This document shows positions 35,433-47,700 of a DNA stretch of 64,000 nucleotides, piece by piece. Source of the DNA: Amoebophrya sp. A120. Taxonomy: Eukaryota; Sar; Dinophyceae; Syndiniales; Amoebophryaceae. The translations under genes were made by a program, and so were the position numbers. The notes under the pieces were generated by a model. It was given only the letters and a program-made list of their open reading frames with translations. It was not told the origin of the DNA and did not search any database. Position 1 is the stretch's first letter. Each line of letters opens with the position of its first letter. Where the stretch lies: assembly GCA_905178155.1 (NCBI GenBank), contig CAJINV010000011.1:1695216-1759215 (forward strand), in the 5' to 3' direction.

Positions 35433-38400
35433 TCACTCCTGTGCTGCAGCTCGTGGCGGTGAGAGGCCGACGCCCCCCGTAACACGACTTGTCTTCTGCG
35501 GTGATACATTTCGCACTGGGCTGTTCCTTCCACGACCTGCAGCAGCTGGTGCAGTAATACCCTCCTGATTCAGATCTTCTTCGCTCTTACCCGCGGCTGG
35601 CACATCGATAACAAAGGTCGGCTCGTCCTCTAAGCTACTGCCGATTCCGCCTCCAACTATCCCCTTCGAGCCAGAGGAATTGGTAAACGCACTCTCGTCC
35701 TGCTCCGTGAGTTTTACGTGCCTGGCAGAGGACGCCCCCGCCGCGGTACCTATGAGCCCGCCTGCGGGATGAAAAGACAAAGAGTTGCTACTTATTTGTG
35801 GAAACAGATATTTCCGCGCCAAGACGTAGACGTTGCACGCAAGCAGCGTCAAGGACAGCACCGCTAATAGCCCGACGGTCTGCAGCAAATCGTCGCTAAG
35901 GCGCTCGCCCGCAAAACTGAAGAACCCGGTTACGATCCCTTTGCTGCGGCCCGGCGGATGGCTGGCATTTGATGCCGCGGCGGCGGGGTTCTTCGAAGGT
36001 GCCGGCGTGGGGGAAGCAGGTGTCGGAACAGGACTCGCGGCACCTGCTCCTCCTGCTCCTGGTGAAGACGGGGCTACTGGCGTCTGCGGTTTGTTCGCAG
36101 ATGATCCTGCAGGCGCTGCAGTCGAAGCTGCACCATTACCAGCAGCCGGAGTAGTACCTCCACCTCCCTGCTGCTTCGCGACGACCTTTGCCGGCGTGGT
36201 CAATTTACCCAGCATCTGCTTCGCTTCCGCTGAAAAAGAGCCCGCCAGGGGTGTGGTCGTTTGCTGACTCGCGGCGCGCTTCACGGCGGTCACCGTGCAG
36301 AGGGGGAAGTTTGGAGACTGAAACTCCGTTTCCTTGTTGTTTTTTACTTCGTTCTGCCGACATTGGCACTGCTCCGCAGCGGCGGGCGCAGAACCAGATT
36401 GCGAGCACCTGGTGAATTATTTTTTCGAAGCATTATGACTCTCAAAAAAGATACAGATGACTCGTCTGACAGCATGGATGCATTTCTAAAAATTCGCATC
36501 GACAACTACAAAGAACAATTGCTGCCCTCGATAAACAGGAACAAATTACAAAAAAAGTGCTCAAGAACCGTACCACGACAGCACCACCACGCCGCCACCC
36601 GGCGGCGTGAGTTCCGGAAACCCAGCTCCACCCGCGGTAAAGTGCACCTGCACCGACGTGCGTCGCGGTAGGTCTTTTTTTACCGTGAAAACGACCAAGC
36701 CCGACTTTTCCGCGACGAAAGCTTGGTCGACAGTGACGTCCGGCGTTTGTTCAAACGTGGCTCCTACAGATAAACCACCACCACTACCCGCAGCCTCGTC
36801 GAATACCGCCTGCGCCGCCGGCGCCTGCTTCACGTTTTCGATTTTCAGGGCGATGGTCGGGTTCGTGCAAGTCGCTAAGCCCTTGTTTGACACCGTCGCG
36901 ACGTTTCTATTTCCCGAAGAAACACCTAGCTCGACGTAAATTTCGCACCCTGTTTTCAGCGCCAAGTACCGCATGCGGATGTAGTTGCGCTCGATGATCC
37001 CGCGGATCTTCCCCTGTCTTGGCCAAAATCCGTCCTCCTCGTGGCCAACCTCTGGGGACATGGAGATAATGCCCTGGTCGTAAAACCAGTCGTCCGACTC
37101 GCCAAACGCCGTGTACCCGACGGTCTCTTTCGCCGTGCCAAACTTGCTGTATTTGAAGACCTTGTTGATCTCCTTGTAGATCAGCGCGTCGTCTGGGGGC
37201 AGAGTGTTCCGCGTCTTGTAGTTATACGGGTGCGTCAACATGGACCCAAACGCGTGTAGATTGCTACAAACGGTGAACTTCACTTTTTTCACCAATTGCT
37301 CCAGCGCCGCGGTTTCCGGCTCGGAAAAGGGCTTTGTTCCTCCGTACTCCTCACTGCAGCCGGATGGGACTCGTTTCCAATGGGTCGGAAAATTCCGGTT
37401 CAAATCCACTCCTCCATCTTCCACCCGATGGTTGCAGGTCGGCCGCATCTGTGCATTGCAAAAGTCTCGTACTAGTAGGAGAAATCGCATGACAAGTTTC
37501 TTCAGCATGAGAAATCGAATTTGTAATGCGCTTTTACCTCAAGAAGGAGGATCGTAATGCATGACCACTGCGATCATAATTTACTACGAGTACGATACTT
37601 TCGCAGTGGATACCATGTTCTTTCGCTTCATTTTCGTGCGGGATTTTTCGTTGAACACGTACCCGTCCGGATTTACGAAGGGAATCACGTAGATCAACCG
37701 TTCCTGCAGCACAAAATCCGCGTCGGGGTCAATCCCGCGTCGGGCCAGCAGCTGCCCGACGAAAAACAGCACGACGACCAGACCCGCCGGTTCCCGACTG
37801 TGGGTGAGCGAAGTGAGCAGGAATTTCGGCCGGTTGTCGATGGGCGTCAAGGGTAATACCGCCGCGGCGGGGCTAGTAGTACTTGCAGCAGCTGCTCCGG
37901 CGGCCTTTGGTCTCGTGGAACTACAAGCAAGTTTGTAAGCGAGCAGCTCCCGGCCTTGGAAGCTCTCTCCGATCTTTTCCTTGACAAAGCAGTCCGGGTA
38001 CGCTTTCTCCCACTCATATGCAACACAAATTTCCCCTACATGTACAAAATGCATCACAAATTTCAATTTCGCCAATTTGGAGCACCATGCGACTTGTCAT
38101 GCTAAACAGGATTGGAATGAGGCTTTGTCATGCAGAAGCTGCATTTGCACATCGTGTACGGGAAATTTACTGTGGATAACTCTGTCAAGAGCTTCATCCC
38201 CTCCTCCAACGTCGGGTAACTGGCTTCGTGTCCCTTCCATAACTGCTCGACCCAGGGAAGCGAGAGATCCGCCTTCAGAATCCGGTGGGCCAGCGCGTTG
38301 AGGTCGAGGTGGAGGGAGCCGAGGGGGCTGTTGTTGCTCATCTGCGGGGACGATGATGGAGCTGCAGCTGGTGCTGGTGGCCAGTAGACACGTTGAAATG

Positions 38401-38857
38401 ATGGTAGTACTTCTAGCGCGTGGTCGTCGACGACGCTAGGGCTAGTTCTAGTATTGCTATCCGCTGCAACAGCAGATCTTCGCACAACGAGTTCTGCTTT
38501 TGCGGTGGCTGCGTCACCAGGTCCAGACGGCGCGGTGACGTCCTCATGTTCTTCTTCTTTTTCACGATCAGCTCCGACACTTTCACTTTCCGCATGATTT
38601 TGATTGAGCTGTGAGGACCATGATGTGCTGTCACTTCTTTCTGCGGCCGGCGTAGCCTCATACGCAGCAACTTGATGGAGCGCTTCCAAGGTATCGGCAT
38701 CTTGTTCACGAAGAACCGGAAGAACCGGGCTAATCCCTCCTGCTATCGTTTGTGCCCGCGCATGGTATGCGATAGCTGCTGCAAAAGCAAGAAAGCAGGA
38801 GAGCAACGGACAGGCTGCAGTGCCGCCAAGCAGCTTGTGCACTGACGAAGTCGGCAT
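35433..38857 (-). CDS. Membrane-anchored M14 zinc metallocarboxypeptidase
   Basis: Four exons, 38857-38179, 38011-37614, 37445-36574 and 36408-35433, make 974 residues. Two introners and one GT-AG intron (36409-36573, GTACGG..CAG) are removed. There is a signal peptide (CPLLSCFLAFAAAIAYHARA), then a polar pro-region, then the M14 domain. Zinc ligands are in LTHSREP (His297, Glu300) and NLHAFGS (His423). Substrate-binding Arg360 and Asn375-Arg376 lie in RPTC..GVDLNRNF. The catalytic base is Glu491 in MSPEVGHEEDGF. NPDGYVF is also conserved, so all key residues are present and it should remove C-terminal residues from peptides. After a beta-sandwich-like region comes a Pro/Ala/Ser-rich linker, one membrane segment (TVGLLAVLSLTLLACNVYVL) and a cytosolic tail. 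This type I arrangement resembles carboxypeptidase D in the secretory pathway or at the surface. Confidence 0.86.
37450..37612. mobile_element. Introner, family 2, decayed flanking repeat
   Basis: 163 bp, starting TGTGCATTGCAAAAG and ending CGCAGTGGATA. The flanks are GCATC (37445-37449) and CCATG (37613-37617), sharing only CAT. Coding continuity (KRKNM-RPTC) is best if the intron runs 37446-37613. A GT-AG reading (GTATCC..CACAG) is also possible, adding one Met. Confidence 0.8.
38017..38178. mobile_element. Introner, singleton family (CACAAATTTCCC arms)
   Basis: 162 bp, starting TATGCAACACAAATTTCCC and ending GGGAAATTTACTGTGGATA. Flanks are ACTCA (38012-38016) and ACTCT (38179-38183), one mismatch. 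Excision gives LLTE-WEKAYPD in the peptidase. Confidence 0.8.
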
Positions 38858-40068
38858 TTGGTTTTGTCCGTAGTGTCTATCTATTGCTATCCAACCACCA
38901 TTCTTCTACAAGGAAAAACAAAACCGAGAAAAGTCCTTAAAACGTGTGCCTCCATGAGCATGATCCGAGACCGACCGGAAACGAAAAGTAAACGTCGGTA
39001 GACACAAAAGTAGCCAAACACTATGCACTTCATCATGCTTCGGAAATACACAACTTCATGCTCGATTGAGCCGCTGCGTAAGCCGGGCATGACTAGGACG
39101 AGGACAAGGAAGCTAGCCGGCGGGGTGAATGAATTGAAGTTTTGTTTCGGTTTCGCAGGTGTTTTTACAGGAAAAGTTATCATTTTTTGTTCAGTCGATG
39201 AGCAGCCATAACGAGCAGCAGGAGCCACCGGCCCGTCACGATGCAAAAAAAAATCATCATGATTTTGATTGTTTTTCATATTCATTGTGACTCTGCTAGT
39301 TCTATGTAAACAGACTGAGTAGAGAAACCACCATTCTACCGGAACTGGGGCTCCGGGTCCGGCTGTTGGGGTGAAACTGTGACTGCATAACGGACGCTGG
39401 CAAAAAACTAGTATTTCCATCGCAATCGAGAAAACCTAAATTTCCGTGTTGAGAATGAGGTGCCAAAACAAGTATGACGTCAAGACATCATCCGGCGTAT
39501 CTAGTAACGGTAGTAAAACCACGTCCTATCTTGGATGGTATAGTTATAATACACGACTGTATTCATCATGGCATAAAAATAGCACACAATCTATTTGTGG
39601 GTTCTGCAATCCGAAAATTGTGCTTTTGTGTACTGAGCGGCCCAACCTCCACATGCAGTCGATGAAAGTCATTGAAGAGCTACAGAAAGCTCCAGCTCGC
39701 ATGTGGTTCATCTACTTTCCGTGCCTGTAGTAAGTTGTGCAGCCTGTGGGATGTTGGCCTAAATTGAGTAGTTTGACATTCATCGCCGTGATTTATAAAA
39801 GTTCCTAGGACGACGACGACGACGTCCTTGAAGCAACATTTCAAAAAATCTAGCGGGAGTAGCAGTCAGCGCCAACTCAACCTCCTGAGTTGGTCACCTC
39901 CCGGGCTATTCTTCAATGATGCGGATCATAGTACAAAAAAAGGTCTACTTTCGGTACATTTTACTATCTTTTTTATTCGCTTCCGTTTGTTCGGCAGTAG
40001 AATTGCTCGTGTTTGCAGCTAGTAGGATCGAATTCCAACCTGATCTTCAACCGATGGATTCTCGCTAC
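38858..40068. other. Intergenic region
   Basis: 1.2 kb between the carboxypeptidase start and the LARP stop. Fairly A+T rich, with short open frames only (for example 38887-39420 minus, 39446-39730 plus). No element or RNA gene recognised. Confidence 0.45.
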
Positions 40069-43000
40069 TCATTGCACACGCGGCTCGTCGCCAGCAGTTG
40101 CACCGGATGAATTTTCTTGGTTTTCCACCTCCTTCTCCGTCGCACCGTTGGGGCTGGTGTTCTCTGCAGATTTATTTTCCACCACCAGTTTCGGGCTAGA
40201 TTTTTTCTTCTTTTTGCTCCCGACCGTCTCCCAAGCTCCTTCTGCACCAGCCTCGTCTGCATTTTTCTCCGCTGAAGCACCGGAAGATGCACCATTTGGG
40301 CGGGGTGAGGCGGGAGCGAGAACAGTCTCGAGTTTTGGCTTTTGCGGTGAGGACTTCGTGGTCGTCGGCGCAGTGGATGATTTATTTCCGTCGGCGGAAT
40401 TTCCAGTTGTCGCATCCGGTGTGTAGTTGTTGTGATGTGAGGAGGCTTTGCTTTTGTTTTTGTCCTTGTTTGGAGATGGAGTGAATGTTTTGCTGTCCTG
40501 CACCTGATCCTGAACCTGCTCGACCACACCCTCCTGCTCACCCGCGGGATGTTCCGGAATGGTGGCACAACCGTTGTGCTTTGGAACGACATTATTTCCG
40601 TTTGTGTTTGACTTGTTGGGCACGCTGCTCCCGGCGTTGGTGTAGTTGTGTTCCGCATTACCACCATTGTTCCACGAGGAGCCGTTCTTTATTCCCCACG
40701 ACCTGCGATTATTTTGAAAAGCGTTTATTGGGCTTGTAGACGAGAAGGAGAACTACTCTGGCAGCATGAAAAGTGCACATACCCGCGGCGGGCACAAGTA
40801 GATTTAAAGATGGTGTCAAGAAACGTCAAAACAAAATCAAAATGAAAAATACGTATGTTGGTATTGCTTCCTTCCCTGCATCTGGTTTCTCGTCTGCCAC
40901 TCGTGGGAGTAGTAACCGTTTCGAGGGTGTAGAGGTGAAAAAATTGATGTGATTTTTTCTCATGCATGGCCGCGAAGTGCAGGACCAGGGGCAGACAGAC
41001 TGCATTAAGACTTACTATGCCTCAGCCTTTCCCGCCCGCGACCATGCATGACAAAAAACTAACATCTTCGGCAGCTTCCTATGCATAACAAACTGCCCGT
41101 GTTGTACTGCGAATTGGCCACGTTTCCGTTCCACTTATTTTGTTGCCACGAGCTCTGCGACCACTTGCTCTTCGATTTGTTCGCCTTTCGCAACCATTCC
41201 GCAGACGGCATGGAGAGTTTACCTGTGTTTGTAATTTGATGCGAACGAGTGTACGTGATCGTGAACAAATAAGTACTTACTTAGCATATAGTGCGTGTTC
41301 TTTACAGTAGAGGACAAGAAACAGAAGGTGTGAGTTCTGTAATTTATCATAGATTTCTGGTGTAGGAGCCGTAGCAAAATTACTAAAACTATTGAGATCA
41401 ACAGGAAAAACACGTTCTTACGCGGTTGTCGGTGCGCATGTCCCCAGGGGTTCCAGCTTCCGCCGTTGACCTGCGCTAGCACTCTCAGCACCGGCTGCGT
41501 CTGGGGCATCAAGGGCACCGGGCTGGCCGGAAACATTTCTGATGATCACGATTTGACATCAGCACATCATGGTTTTTTTGCACGGCTTCTTGAGTAAAAG
41601 GACTACTAGTAAACTCTTTGTCTTTCTGGAATCATCGCAGTTCAACTAAACTTCTTAACTCTTCAAAAAATACCTGCTCCCCAGCTCATGGGCGCCGCGC
41701 TGGGCTGCGGTGACAGCTGCATGGGCTGCATCTGCATATTCGGGACTTGTCCTGCGGCTCCCATGGGCGGGCTTGCGTTCAGCATCATATTCGCGACGCC
41801 GCAGTTTGTTGTGTCATTCCCCGGCGGCGTGTTGAGCGGGATGAGGTCTGTATTAGATGGAATGAATTTTGCATTTTCTTTTTTATCAGGTAGAAGTCAT
41901 GCAGCTACTTCATCCTCCTGTGGCTGCGCTCATTGTTTAAACGTTCATCCAGCTCGAGTTTCGCGATTATCTATCAACAGTCTCAGTAGAAGCAGGAGTA
42001 TGTACTAAATGATACTATTTGGCGGCACTCCGTGGACAGGAAAGAAGCTCCTCAGGAAGTGTTCCGATTTGATCGCCGACTGGATTTTTTTCCCCTCGTA
42101 CTCTTGATCACGGAGAAACAACGCGATTTTCTGTGTCGCATCGTCGCTGGCGCACTTCAGATGTGCATTGCAAATATGTCTGGGTCTGAAGTCTTGCAAG
42201 ACTTGTGATGCAGATTTTCCATGACCCTTGGGGTCTAGCATGCAGGAGCCAGCAGGATGACAGGTTCTAGTTGTTCTGTGGGGTCTTTATCATGGCTATC
42301 CTGCATGAGAAACTGCCTCTCAGATTGGCAAAAGTGGGCAACTTTATTTGGTAGCCATGCAATACAGATTTTTGCACGATCCAAACTTAGCATGACAAAT
42401 TGCAGTGTTCCAGATCCAGAAATTTTTGCAATGCATATCAGAAACCAGGTGTCGCACACATCGGCTTTGATGCCGACGATTTGCGATCGCAGGGACTCGT
42501 CTAAACGGCCGAGAATCTGAGGTTATTTTCATCCATGGTGCCCATCGATCGGGACGCGTAGTCGTAGTGTAGTGAATGTGAAAAAGATAAAGAAATGCAA
42601 ACGAAACTGGTACCCGTGCTCGTGCTGCCCAAGAAATTTTCGCATTCGTGTTGCTACAAGCACGTTCAAATGCAATGTATGAGAATGAGTATGAGAAGAA
42701 GCACAAATTATGCACCATGACAAGTTTTTCATCACCAAAAAAAGAAATCGAATTCCACAATAGTACGTCGTTCTTCAAAACTTGCTCCCCGTACGGAAAT
42801 ATCCTGTGCAAAAGTATCGCACTCGTACTAATCGCATTCATGCATTACAAATCTCATTCTCAAGGTACATCCGCATTACAAATCTGATTTCTCATGCTAA
42901 GGAAATTTGTCATGCGATATGTACTAGTACGATGCCTTTGCAATGCATAGGAAATTCCCGCACGATGATCGTGTTGCGCTTCGATCGCAGCATGGGCCGG

Positions 43001-43838
43001 ACCAGTTTCTGCTCCAGATCCACGCCTAGTTTCGCACTGTGTTCCGCGGCAGCCATATGAAAGTGCACAACTCCCCCTCCCCCTCATTTGTGATGCAAAA
43101 TACCGAATCCACGACTTGTGCTGAAGCACTGTTTGCATGACAAATTTCAGAACCTGAAACAGTACTACAGTCCGTGTGTAGATTTGTCATGCAGGAGAAG
43201 GTCCATTTCTGCCGTTGCTTGTGTTGCCGTTCATGCATTACAAATGAGGGGGAGGGGGAGTTGTGCATTGTCATAAGCCAGGATGTCCTGCTCCGTGACC
43301 GGCTTCCTCATGGCGCAGATCCGGTCGTGCTTCTATGAATTGCAAAAGTAATGTATCGTAGCAGGTACTAGTAGGGAAGATTGCATATACAAATTTAAGT
43401 ACCCAGGAGCAAAAGTGGAATTTGTAATGCTGATTAAGGTATAGCAGAGCATTGGTCATGTAATCTTGCAACTAGTACGAGTACGATATTGCTTTTGATG
43501 CAGTTGATAGTTTCAGCAGATCCGCAACGGACACGTACATCTGGGGACTGATGCAGCCCCGGAGAAACTGGTCTTTCGCTGTTTGAGTTGAAACAAATTC
43601 ATAAAAAATGTAGTAAAATTCAGAAATTCAGCATGACAGGGCAAAAAAAATCCCGTAAACCATCTCTGCGGGAGAATCTTCAAATACAAGTACCTAAATT
43701 CTTCTTGCTCAACAGTTTCTCTAGCATCTCCTGCAACGTAAGTTCTGCTCTTCCCTCTTTTTCCGGTTTTTGCGTCTCCGAAGGCACCTCCACGCTGACG
43801 GCCTCGACAGCCGCGGGGTCATTTTCGCCCGCTCCCAT
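40069..43838 (-). CDS. La-related RNA-binding protein (LARP4-like)
   Basis: Eleven exons make 551 residues: 43838-43694, 43578-43510, 43328-43276, 43050-42950, 42794-42767, 42516-42438, 42156-42016, 41847-41674, 41538-41422, 41222-41108, 40702-40069. Four introners and six GT-AG introns are removed with matching phases. Residues about 33-105 form a La motif (MLEKLLSKKNLAKDQFLRGC, then VSVADLLKHDRICAM). An RRM-like domain follows (about 112-200): NTIIVREFPYG, DVCDTWFLKCASDDATQKIA, LFLRDQEYEGKKIQSAIKS. That pairing is typical of LARP4/LARP6, which bind mRNA or poly(A). The rest is Pro/Gln/Met-rich, then Trp/Asn/Ser-rich, then Lys/Ser-rich, all disordered. The first suitable ATG is at 43838; an upstream 5' exon cannot be excluded. 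Confidence 0.83.
42162..42437. mobile_element. Introner, family 1
   Basis: 276 bp between TCAGA repeats (42157-42161 and 42438-42442). It starts TGTGCATTGCAAATATGTC and ends TTTTTGCAATGCATA. It splits the RRM-like domain of the LARP; excision joins WFL to KCASDD. Confidence 0.88.
42800..42949. mobile_element. Introner, family 2
   Basis: 150 bp between GGAAA repeats (42795-42799 and 42950-42954), with standard TATCCTGTGCAAAAG and CAATGCATA ends. It is followed by a 28-nt exon. Confidence 0.9.
43056..43275. mobile_element. Introner, family 4 (C-rich arms)
   Basis: 220 bp between AGCCA repeats (43051-43055 and 43276-43280). The arms contain the polypyrimidine run CTCCCCCTCCCCCTCATTTG and its purine complement at the far end. 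It lies in the LARP La motif. Confidence 0.9.
43334..43509. mobile_element. Introner, family 2, decayed flanking repeat
   Basis: 176 bp, starting TATGAATTGCAAAAGTAATG and ending ATGCAGTTGATA. Flanks are GCTTC (43329-43333) and GTTTC (43510-43514), one mismatch. Excision restores VADLLK-HDRICAM of the La motif. Confidence 0.82.
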
Positions 43839-44707
43839 CGTGACAGAGTTGTTCGTTGTAGCCGGAAGTTGTAGACGAAAGAGCAGAAAAAGTTGTACAC
43901 GGCAGGCTCCTTCGGACGAAGAAAAGGGAACCGGAAGACGGTGGTTCAAGGACCCACTGGTGGTGCCAACTTGTTTATTCCACAGCGAAACCTAAATACC
44001 TCGTCACTACTAGTATTACGTTGGCAACCGCAACAGACGGACCTAGACACACAAGTGGTATAAGATGAAACTTGCGTCGTGAAAATAAAGAACATGCACA
44101 TCTGAAAAGAAGAAACAAGCAATGGCAACTTATATAACCAAAACGAGTTTGAGTTGTTCACTGATCGGTTTGCACTTTCACTTTGCGTTTTTTGCTTCAA
44201 AGTTGAAATGCCAGAATCTCTTTTGAACGCTCGCCAAAGAACGTCGTGTGCGAACACAAAGAATTTTTCGATTAAAGTAGAAGCACCAGAATCACTTACT
44301 CGTGAGAAGTAGCTATTTGCTTCGTACAGCGAATATTTGTAGTTTCGCGCTGGGACTCCTGCTCGGTGTTCGTACTGTTGCTTTGGCTAGGTAGCTGTGC
44401 AGTTTGTTTACGTCTTGTGCGCGTCACCGACAGACGCAAAGTGTGCTCGCGCTGCCGGCGTCCTGTGACAAACTACAACTAGAAGCAAACTACCAAGGGA
44501 AAAGAAAATTAGGCGAACGTACAGTAAAGAACTACGCCACACCCAAACTACTTACTTAAACTGTGATCCGCACTGCGACTGCATGCACTTGTGTGCATGA
44601 TCACCCCCGGTGGGGCGGGCCCGACAGAACAACACTGGCGAGGTGCTTCCAGCGCTCGACACCGGCCGTCCATCCGTCCCTTAGCCTTACCCTTAGCTGC
44701 CTTACCC
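43839..44707. other. Intergenic region with a short GTAAGG-type tandem repeat
   Basis: 869 bp between the LARP start and the MATE stop. At about 44680-44714 the + strand carries degenerate tandem CTTACCC/CTTAGC units (minus strand GTAAGG, GTAAGG, CTAAGG) running into the MATE stop codon. Otherwise no feature. Confidence 0.45.
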
Positions 44708-47700
44708 TTACCCCGTCGCCGCAGTCAGAATGCTTCTTCTGACCGACCGCTCGATGGCCGTTTGCGACTCTTTCCGCCAGTCGATTTGGTTGAAGACTAG
44801 GAATAACGTCAGGGCACAGCCGCAAAAGAGGTCGAGAACCAGCGCCAGCCAGAGAAGGATCAGGCTGTGGTACTTCAACACCAGGAACAAACTATAACAG
44901 TGCACAACTCCCCCTCCCCCTCATTTGTCATGCAAAATGCCCAATCCTTCCTTTGCGTTTGCCTCTTGGCACTGTTTGCATGACAAGTTCTGGCAGCCCA
45001 AATAGCACTACACTCCATTGCAAATTTGTCATGCAACGCCGGCATTACTGCTGATGCTTGTGTTGCCGTTCATGCAATACAAATGAGGCAGAGGGGAAGT
45101 TGTGCACTGTCATACAAACCCAGCGGAAACCCGAACAAGTAGTGCTGCACCAAATACATCCCCGCCGCCGTGTCCGACCAACTGCAGGCCCTTAAAACGC
45201 CAACCGCCACATTCTGCACGCAGTCGGGAAGCAGGGAGAGGGTGAAGATGATTTTTAACAAAAGCTGCAGCAGTTCGTTTTTCTCCTCGGGCGTTGTGAC
45301 CAGACGGTCGTTTTGGAAGAGGAGACTACTCGTACTCGTACTCCCAGATCTTCCAGAAGATGAAGAGAACGCTGATAATACCAAAGTTCCTCCTTGTCCT
45401 TGTCCCCCCTTCACTTCTACCAAGCCCGTCACTTGTTCTCCTGCACGAGAACCACCTGTAGAAGTCGTTGCCGTGCTACTAGGCAGATGAAGTAGTTGTG
45501 GCTCCACTTCCTGGATGAGAAAATTCTCTGCCTTCGAGAGGACGTCGTCAAGACTAGTCCCGTCAGCGCTTACTATCGGAAAGTAAAAGTCCGCGATGCC
45601 CCGGGCCGCAACGTTGCCGATGATCATGACGATAACCGACGTGAAAACGCTGTACCAGACACATGTCGCTGCGTTTTTTCGTGCTTGTCGCGGCCTGCCC
45701 TCGCCTAGCGAGTTCCCAACGACCTGCGCCGCTGTGGAGGCTAAGCCTAGTGCGCCCGTGAACACTACCGTGTACACCGTCAGACCCGCGACGTGGCACG
45801 CCAAAGCGCCCGGGCCGATCAGCCCCGCGCAAATCGCCATCACCTCCCACATATGAACTGCAAAAGTATCGCACTAGCAGTAATTGCAACACAAATTCGC
45901 TCAGCATGGCAAATGGAATTTGTCATGCTGATGCGCCTTGGGAGCGAGATTTGTAAGGCATGACTGCAATTACTACGAGCACGATACTTTTGCACAGGAT
46001 ACCACAAACACCACTCCAGGACGATCTGCCAGGCGGTGGGTACGGAAATTTTCAGGAACTTCCTCAATCCGTGCAGGCTGTAGCTCCTGCCTGAATTCAA
46101 TCCAACCAGGCCACTGCGCTCTTCGACCGCATAATGGTCGTTTGAAGCAGTTCCAGTCTGGTGAAGCATCAAACCCGGATTCGTACTGCCCCCGCGCCCG
46201 GCTGCAGCGGAGAAGGGGTCGAAAACGACCTGGAAGAGTAGATGTACCGGGGGTTTGAATTTTTCGTCCTCCAGAGCAGCGGGGTAAGATGTTGAGCCAG
46301 CAGCTGTTGTTGTCCCTCTGAAACTACTCACCCTTCCGCTCGCCCGCAGGCGCTGTTTGAAGCTGCGCATTGCGGCGGCCTGCGCTTGTGCCTGCCCCGG
46401 GGGCCTTGAAGGGGAAGAATTGGAAGCGGAGGTCGGGACCACGGGAAGCGGTGTGTTGTAGTTTGGCGCCCGGCTGGGACTGCTGGACGAGGTCCTCTGC
46501 TGAACGACAAGTTGAGATTTTTCCCTTGCAGCTTCTCCCCCTCCGCCTTCATCGTAGAACATGAAGCCTTCGAACATGAACCGTTTCGTGTAATGTTTCG
46601 CTCTTTCAAACATTTCCCGTCCGGACTCTCGCGCTTCTGTGAGGAAGACCTTCGCAGAATCGGCCGAGAGCGATGCTGTTGTCCTTGCTGGAGGCGGTTC
46701 TTTATCGAGGAAGTCGTTTTTGTCATCCACGGGTACAACTGCATCTTCAAATTGCCCTTGCGCACGGTAGTTACCTTCACGGTCGCCAGGGAAATAACTA
46801 GACGACGAGGAGGACCCACCAGCCTGGATCTGTGGACCCGAAAATTCGCCTTCCGCCCGCGCGTGCTGCGGCATGACTCGAAAATTTGAATTTCCGTATA
46901 ATTCATCTGCGACAATAAAATCTCGGCGCGCTTGATCCCCTTCGACTTCGTTCATTTCATGTCGAAACACATTTACGTCTACGTCTACACGTTCGTGCCT
47001 CAGTGATAATGATGATCCTCCCCCTACATCATCATCGTCATCCTCTCCTCGTTCCTGTTGCGCCGCCGGTGCGGCTGCAAGATTCATGCCACTGAGGTCG
47101 CGAAATCGCAGATGTTGACCGACCGGGGAGCCCGGGGAGAGATGATTGAGCGGGAATTTGGTGCTGACGTTTTGTATCGTCTTATTCTCCCTCGCAAGAA
47201 GCGGCGTCGCTAGGTGACCGTTGTGTAGAAGTGGAGCAGTTCTACTTCCACCGTCGAGCTCCGCAAAGAGCAGGTCTTGGTCCAAGTTATTTCTCGTCAA
47301 ACTCAACGAGCTGGTTCGTGGCGCTTTTGCCTGCGACGGACTGCTTTGTACAGCGTAGAGGTGATGTTCCACAAAAGACGCCCGCGGCGAGGAGCTGCGG
47401 CCCCGAGCGCCGGAAAGTAAGATTTGCTGTGCGGCAGTGGGACGTCGGAGATCCTCCTCGTCGGCGAAGCTGATGATGCCCCCGCTCGCGCCGCTTTGTC
47501 GCTGGTACTGCTGGTCGAGAAGAAAACCGTCGTTCGCGTTCGCCGCTGAAGTGCGCGCAGATTTCGTTCTTGAGGAAGATCGTCTTTGGTGCGCCGGTTG
47601 GTCAGCAGCAATTCCAATGGCTCCATCGCTGTGGTAAGAAGTAGAACCACTGATGTTATTGTACGGGTCTACGTTCACACTTGCGTCCGCACGGGATTCC

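Noticed and set aside
36318-36347. Apparent 30-nt GT-AG intron in the carboxypeptidase gene
   Set aside because: Its sequence is open and in frame (ten codons), far shorter than any other intron here; a continuous exon is simpler.
44680-44714. CTTACCC/CTTAGC units, considered as interstitial telomere repeat
   Set aside because: Units are irregular and only about five; they do not match TTAGGG or TTTAGGG phasing.
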